This document shows, in pieces, positions 62,642 through 64,000 of a stretch of DNA of 64,000 nt. Below the pieces are notes generated by a model. It did not search any database. It saw only the letters and a list, made by a program, of their open reading frames with translations, and was not told where the DNA came from. This DNA is from Chryseobacterium sp. 3008163 (GTDB taxonomy: Bacteria > Bacteroidota > Bacteroidia > Flavobacteriales > Weeksellaceae): NCBI RefSeq assembly GCF_003669035.1, contig NZ_CP033070.1, forward strand, positions 2,914,001 through 2,978,000, in the 5' to 3' direction. Each line of letters starts with the position of its first letter. The stretch's first letter is position 1. Position numbers and translations under genes: made by a program.

Positions 62642-63393
62642 TAATTAAATATTTTAGAGTATTTCAAAAATCCATTAATTGCCCAATTGGCGGTGTAATA
62701 TAAAGATTTTACAGTAGAAAAATTCATAAAATCTTTGTAGACTAAATACTGATCTTTCACAATGTTTTGCTTTTTTCTGGAAACGCTTGTTGCATGCATT
62801 CTGTACTTTGCCATAGTCTTTGGAAGCGGTTTTCCGATGGGGATTTTCTTTAATAAATTCAGCCACATCACATGGTCTTCACGTTTACTTCCTTCTGGAA
62901 AATATTCCACACCAACTCTTTTAGAATCGTACATTGATGAAAGTAAAGACAGGCGGCAAGTCTTGAGTAAATTTTCAAAAGTCACTTCTTTATCCGCTTT
63001 AAAATCCTCAATTTTCGGAACTAAATTTTCATCACATCGTGCATAATTAGAGTAGGCGATTTCTGCATTTTCTTTCTTCATAAATCCAATCATTTCTTCC
63101 AGAAAATTTGGTTCCCAAAAATCATCTGCATCCAGAAAAGTAATAAATCTTCCCTTTGCATTTTTTAAAGAAATATTTCTCGCATGTCCTGCTCCTCCAT
63201 TTTTTTCTGCAATCGTCAGTTTTATTCTCGGATCATTCAGTCTTTGAATCATTTCCACAGAATTATCAGAAGATTTGTCATCTGTAATCAGCCACTCCCA
63301 ATCTTTAAAAGTCTGATTTTGTACAGATGCGATGGTTTCTTCCAAAAATTTCGAAGAATTATAGCAAGGCGTGATGATGGAAACTTCAGGCAT
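62641..63393 (-). CDS. Family 2 glycosyltransferase
   Basis: A 250-residue GT2 enzyme. It shows VSIITPCYNSSKFLEETIAS, WEWLITDDKSSDNS, GGAGHARNISLKNAKGRF and the DxD-type ITFLDADDFWEPN. The later REDHVMWLNLLKKI is the ED motif region. No membrane helix is clear. It lies near waaA, so LPS core glycosylation is a reasonable guess. It leads the pair with the unknown helical protein. Confidence 0.9.
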   Translation of the reverse strand: MPEVSIITPCYNSSKFLEETIASVQNQTFKDWEWLITDDKSSDNSVEMIQRLNDPRIKLTIAEKNGGAGHARNISLKNAKGRFITFLDADDFWEPNFLEEMIGFMKKENAEIAYSNYARCDENLVPKIEDFKADKEVTFENLLKTCRLSLLSSMYDSKRVGVEYFPEGSKREDHVMWLNLLKKIPIGKPLPKTMAKYRMHATSVSRKKQNIVKDQYLVYKDFMNFSTVKSLYYTANWAINGFLKYSKIFN

Positions 63394-63406
63394 TCAGTAT
63401 TTTTTG

Positions 63407-63414
63407 CAAATATA
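63407..63414 (-). promoter_or_regulatory. Promoter box of the GT2 pair
   Basis: TATATTTG on the minus strand, 14 bases before the ATG at 63393. Confidence 0.45.
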
Positions 63415-63540
63415 AGGCTTTGGAAATGGTCTTTAAAAGCGGTATTTTTAAGAAAATGTAAATTATGATTCCAAAATTCAAAAAAATGATTGATTTTTAA
63501 TAAAAAATCATAATTTTATGCCTTGAAAAATTTGATCTAT

Positions 63541-64000
63541 GAAGAAATTAGCATTATTATTTGCAGGTTTGTCATTAATGGTAGCTACTACCGCATGTAA
63601 CGATGATGACGAGACTGTACAAGAGTTTCCCATTGTAGGAACTTGGAAGCCGGTAGCAGAAGTAAGAACTGAAGTTGATCTTGACGGTGTCGGGGTTTCT
63701 GATGAAATTACATACACTACTTGTCAGCAAGAATCTAGATGGGTATTTAATGAAAATAATTCAGGGAAAAGAACAAATAAAGATTTGGCAGGGTCTTCAC
63801 TAACGTGCTCAACGATTTCTGAACGTAACTTCAGTTATACGTATAACAAAACTGAAAAGAATTTTGAAATCAAATATCAAGGAACGGTAGTTTCTGAAAA
63901 AGGGAAAATTGTTGATTTAACTGCAGAAACAATGAATCTTAAAATTGAGGATAATATAGATCCTACAGTTTACAAAGCAACAACGTATACTTTCAAAAGA
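63541..64000 (+). CDS. Lipocalin-like lipoprotein, 3' end outside window
   Basis: The reading frame is open from the ATG at 63541 to the window edge (153 codons). The signal ends MVATTAC, giving a lipidated Cys20, followed by acidic NDDDETVQEF. The mature start IVGTWKPVAEVRTEV has the GTW motif of lipocalin-like Bacteroidetes lipoproteins, with later alternating strands (SRWVFNENNSGKRTN, NFSYTYNKTEKNFEIKYQG, MNLKIEDN). Two or three cysteines are present in the domain. It is probably a surface or periplasmic lipoprotein; the ligand is unknown. Confidence 0.8.

Noticed and set aside
63508..63717. Minus-strand frame at the right edge
   Set aside because: It is antisense to the lipoprotein gene starting at 63541, which has a clear lipobox and signal peptide.

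Overview
The window looks like chromosomal DNA of a flavobacterium in the Chryseobacterium/Weeksellaceae group. The base composition is AT-rich, ribosome binding sites are weak, and many genes have a TAnnTTTG promoter element (the Bacteroidetes -7 box) just upstream. Other group markers are proteins with type B sorting tails for the type IX secretion system (T9SS), many small lipoproteins, and a fused isobutyryl-CoA mutase. I see no rRNA, tRNA, insertion sequence, phage or CRISPR array. The species assignment is inference from gene content.

Layout. 1-8.7 kb: the end of an M16 zinc protease, three lipoprotein or secreted-protein genes of unknown role, and icmF. 9-11.3 kb: a small membrane protein and the ribosomal protein run rplM-rpsI-rpsB. 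11.4-31.8 kb: an accessory block lying between rpsB and tsf, which are neighbours in many bacteria. It holds four members of one lipoprotein/secreted family (three left, one right of the block), trmB, a carboxypeptidase-regulatory-like protein, four very large paralogous T9SS adhesins in tandem on the minus strand, a decayed fifth adhesin tail and a frameshifted small secreted protein gene. 31.8-43.3 kb: accA, gltX, a polysaccharide glycosyltransferase group (GT90, cupin, two GT2, a frameshifted GT and a GT4), rocD and accB-accC. 43.4-51.2 kb: rpmF with its DUF177 partner, pdxA and ribE (divergent), an NtrY-like histidine kinase, trmN6, ftsE, rpmH, nrnA and a patatin-like lipase. 51.3-64 kb: lipoproteins, an alpha/beta hydrolase, ExbD, dsbD, tilS, an OmpA-type lipoprotein, an O-methyltransferase, an NlpC/P60 peptidase, a frameshifted DUF1648 gene, waaA, a GT2 with an unknown partner, and the start of a lipocalin-like lipoprotein at the right edge.

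How the parts relate. AccA, AccB and AccC supply malonyl-CoA for fatty acids. WaaA and the glycosyltransferases build the lipopolysaccharide or another surface glycan, and the adhesins and lipoproteins populate the same outer surface. Each adhesin has its own promoter box 20-23 bases before its start codon, so they look like separate transcription units.

Most unusual signals: (1) the adhesin array with a relic tail and an internal 801-bp tandem duplication; (2) the four-member two-cysteine lipoprotein family flanking it; (3) three unrelated genes broken in the same direction at a T6 run followed by AA, where one extra T, or a -1 slip, restores a full-length protein.
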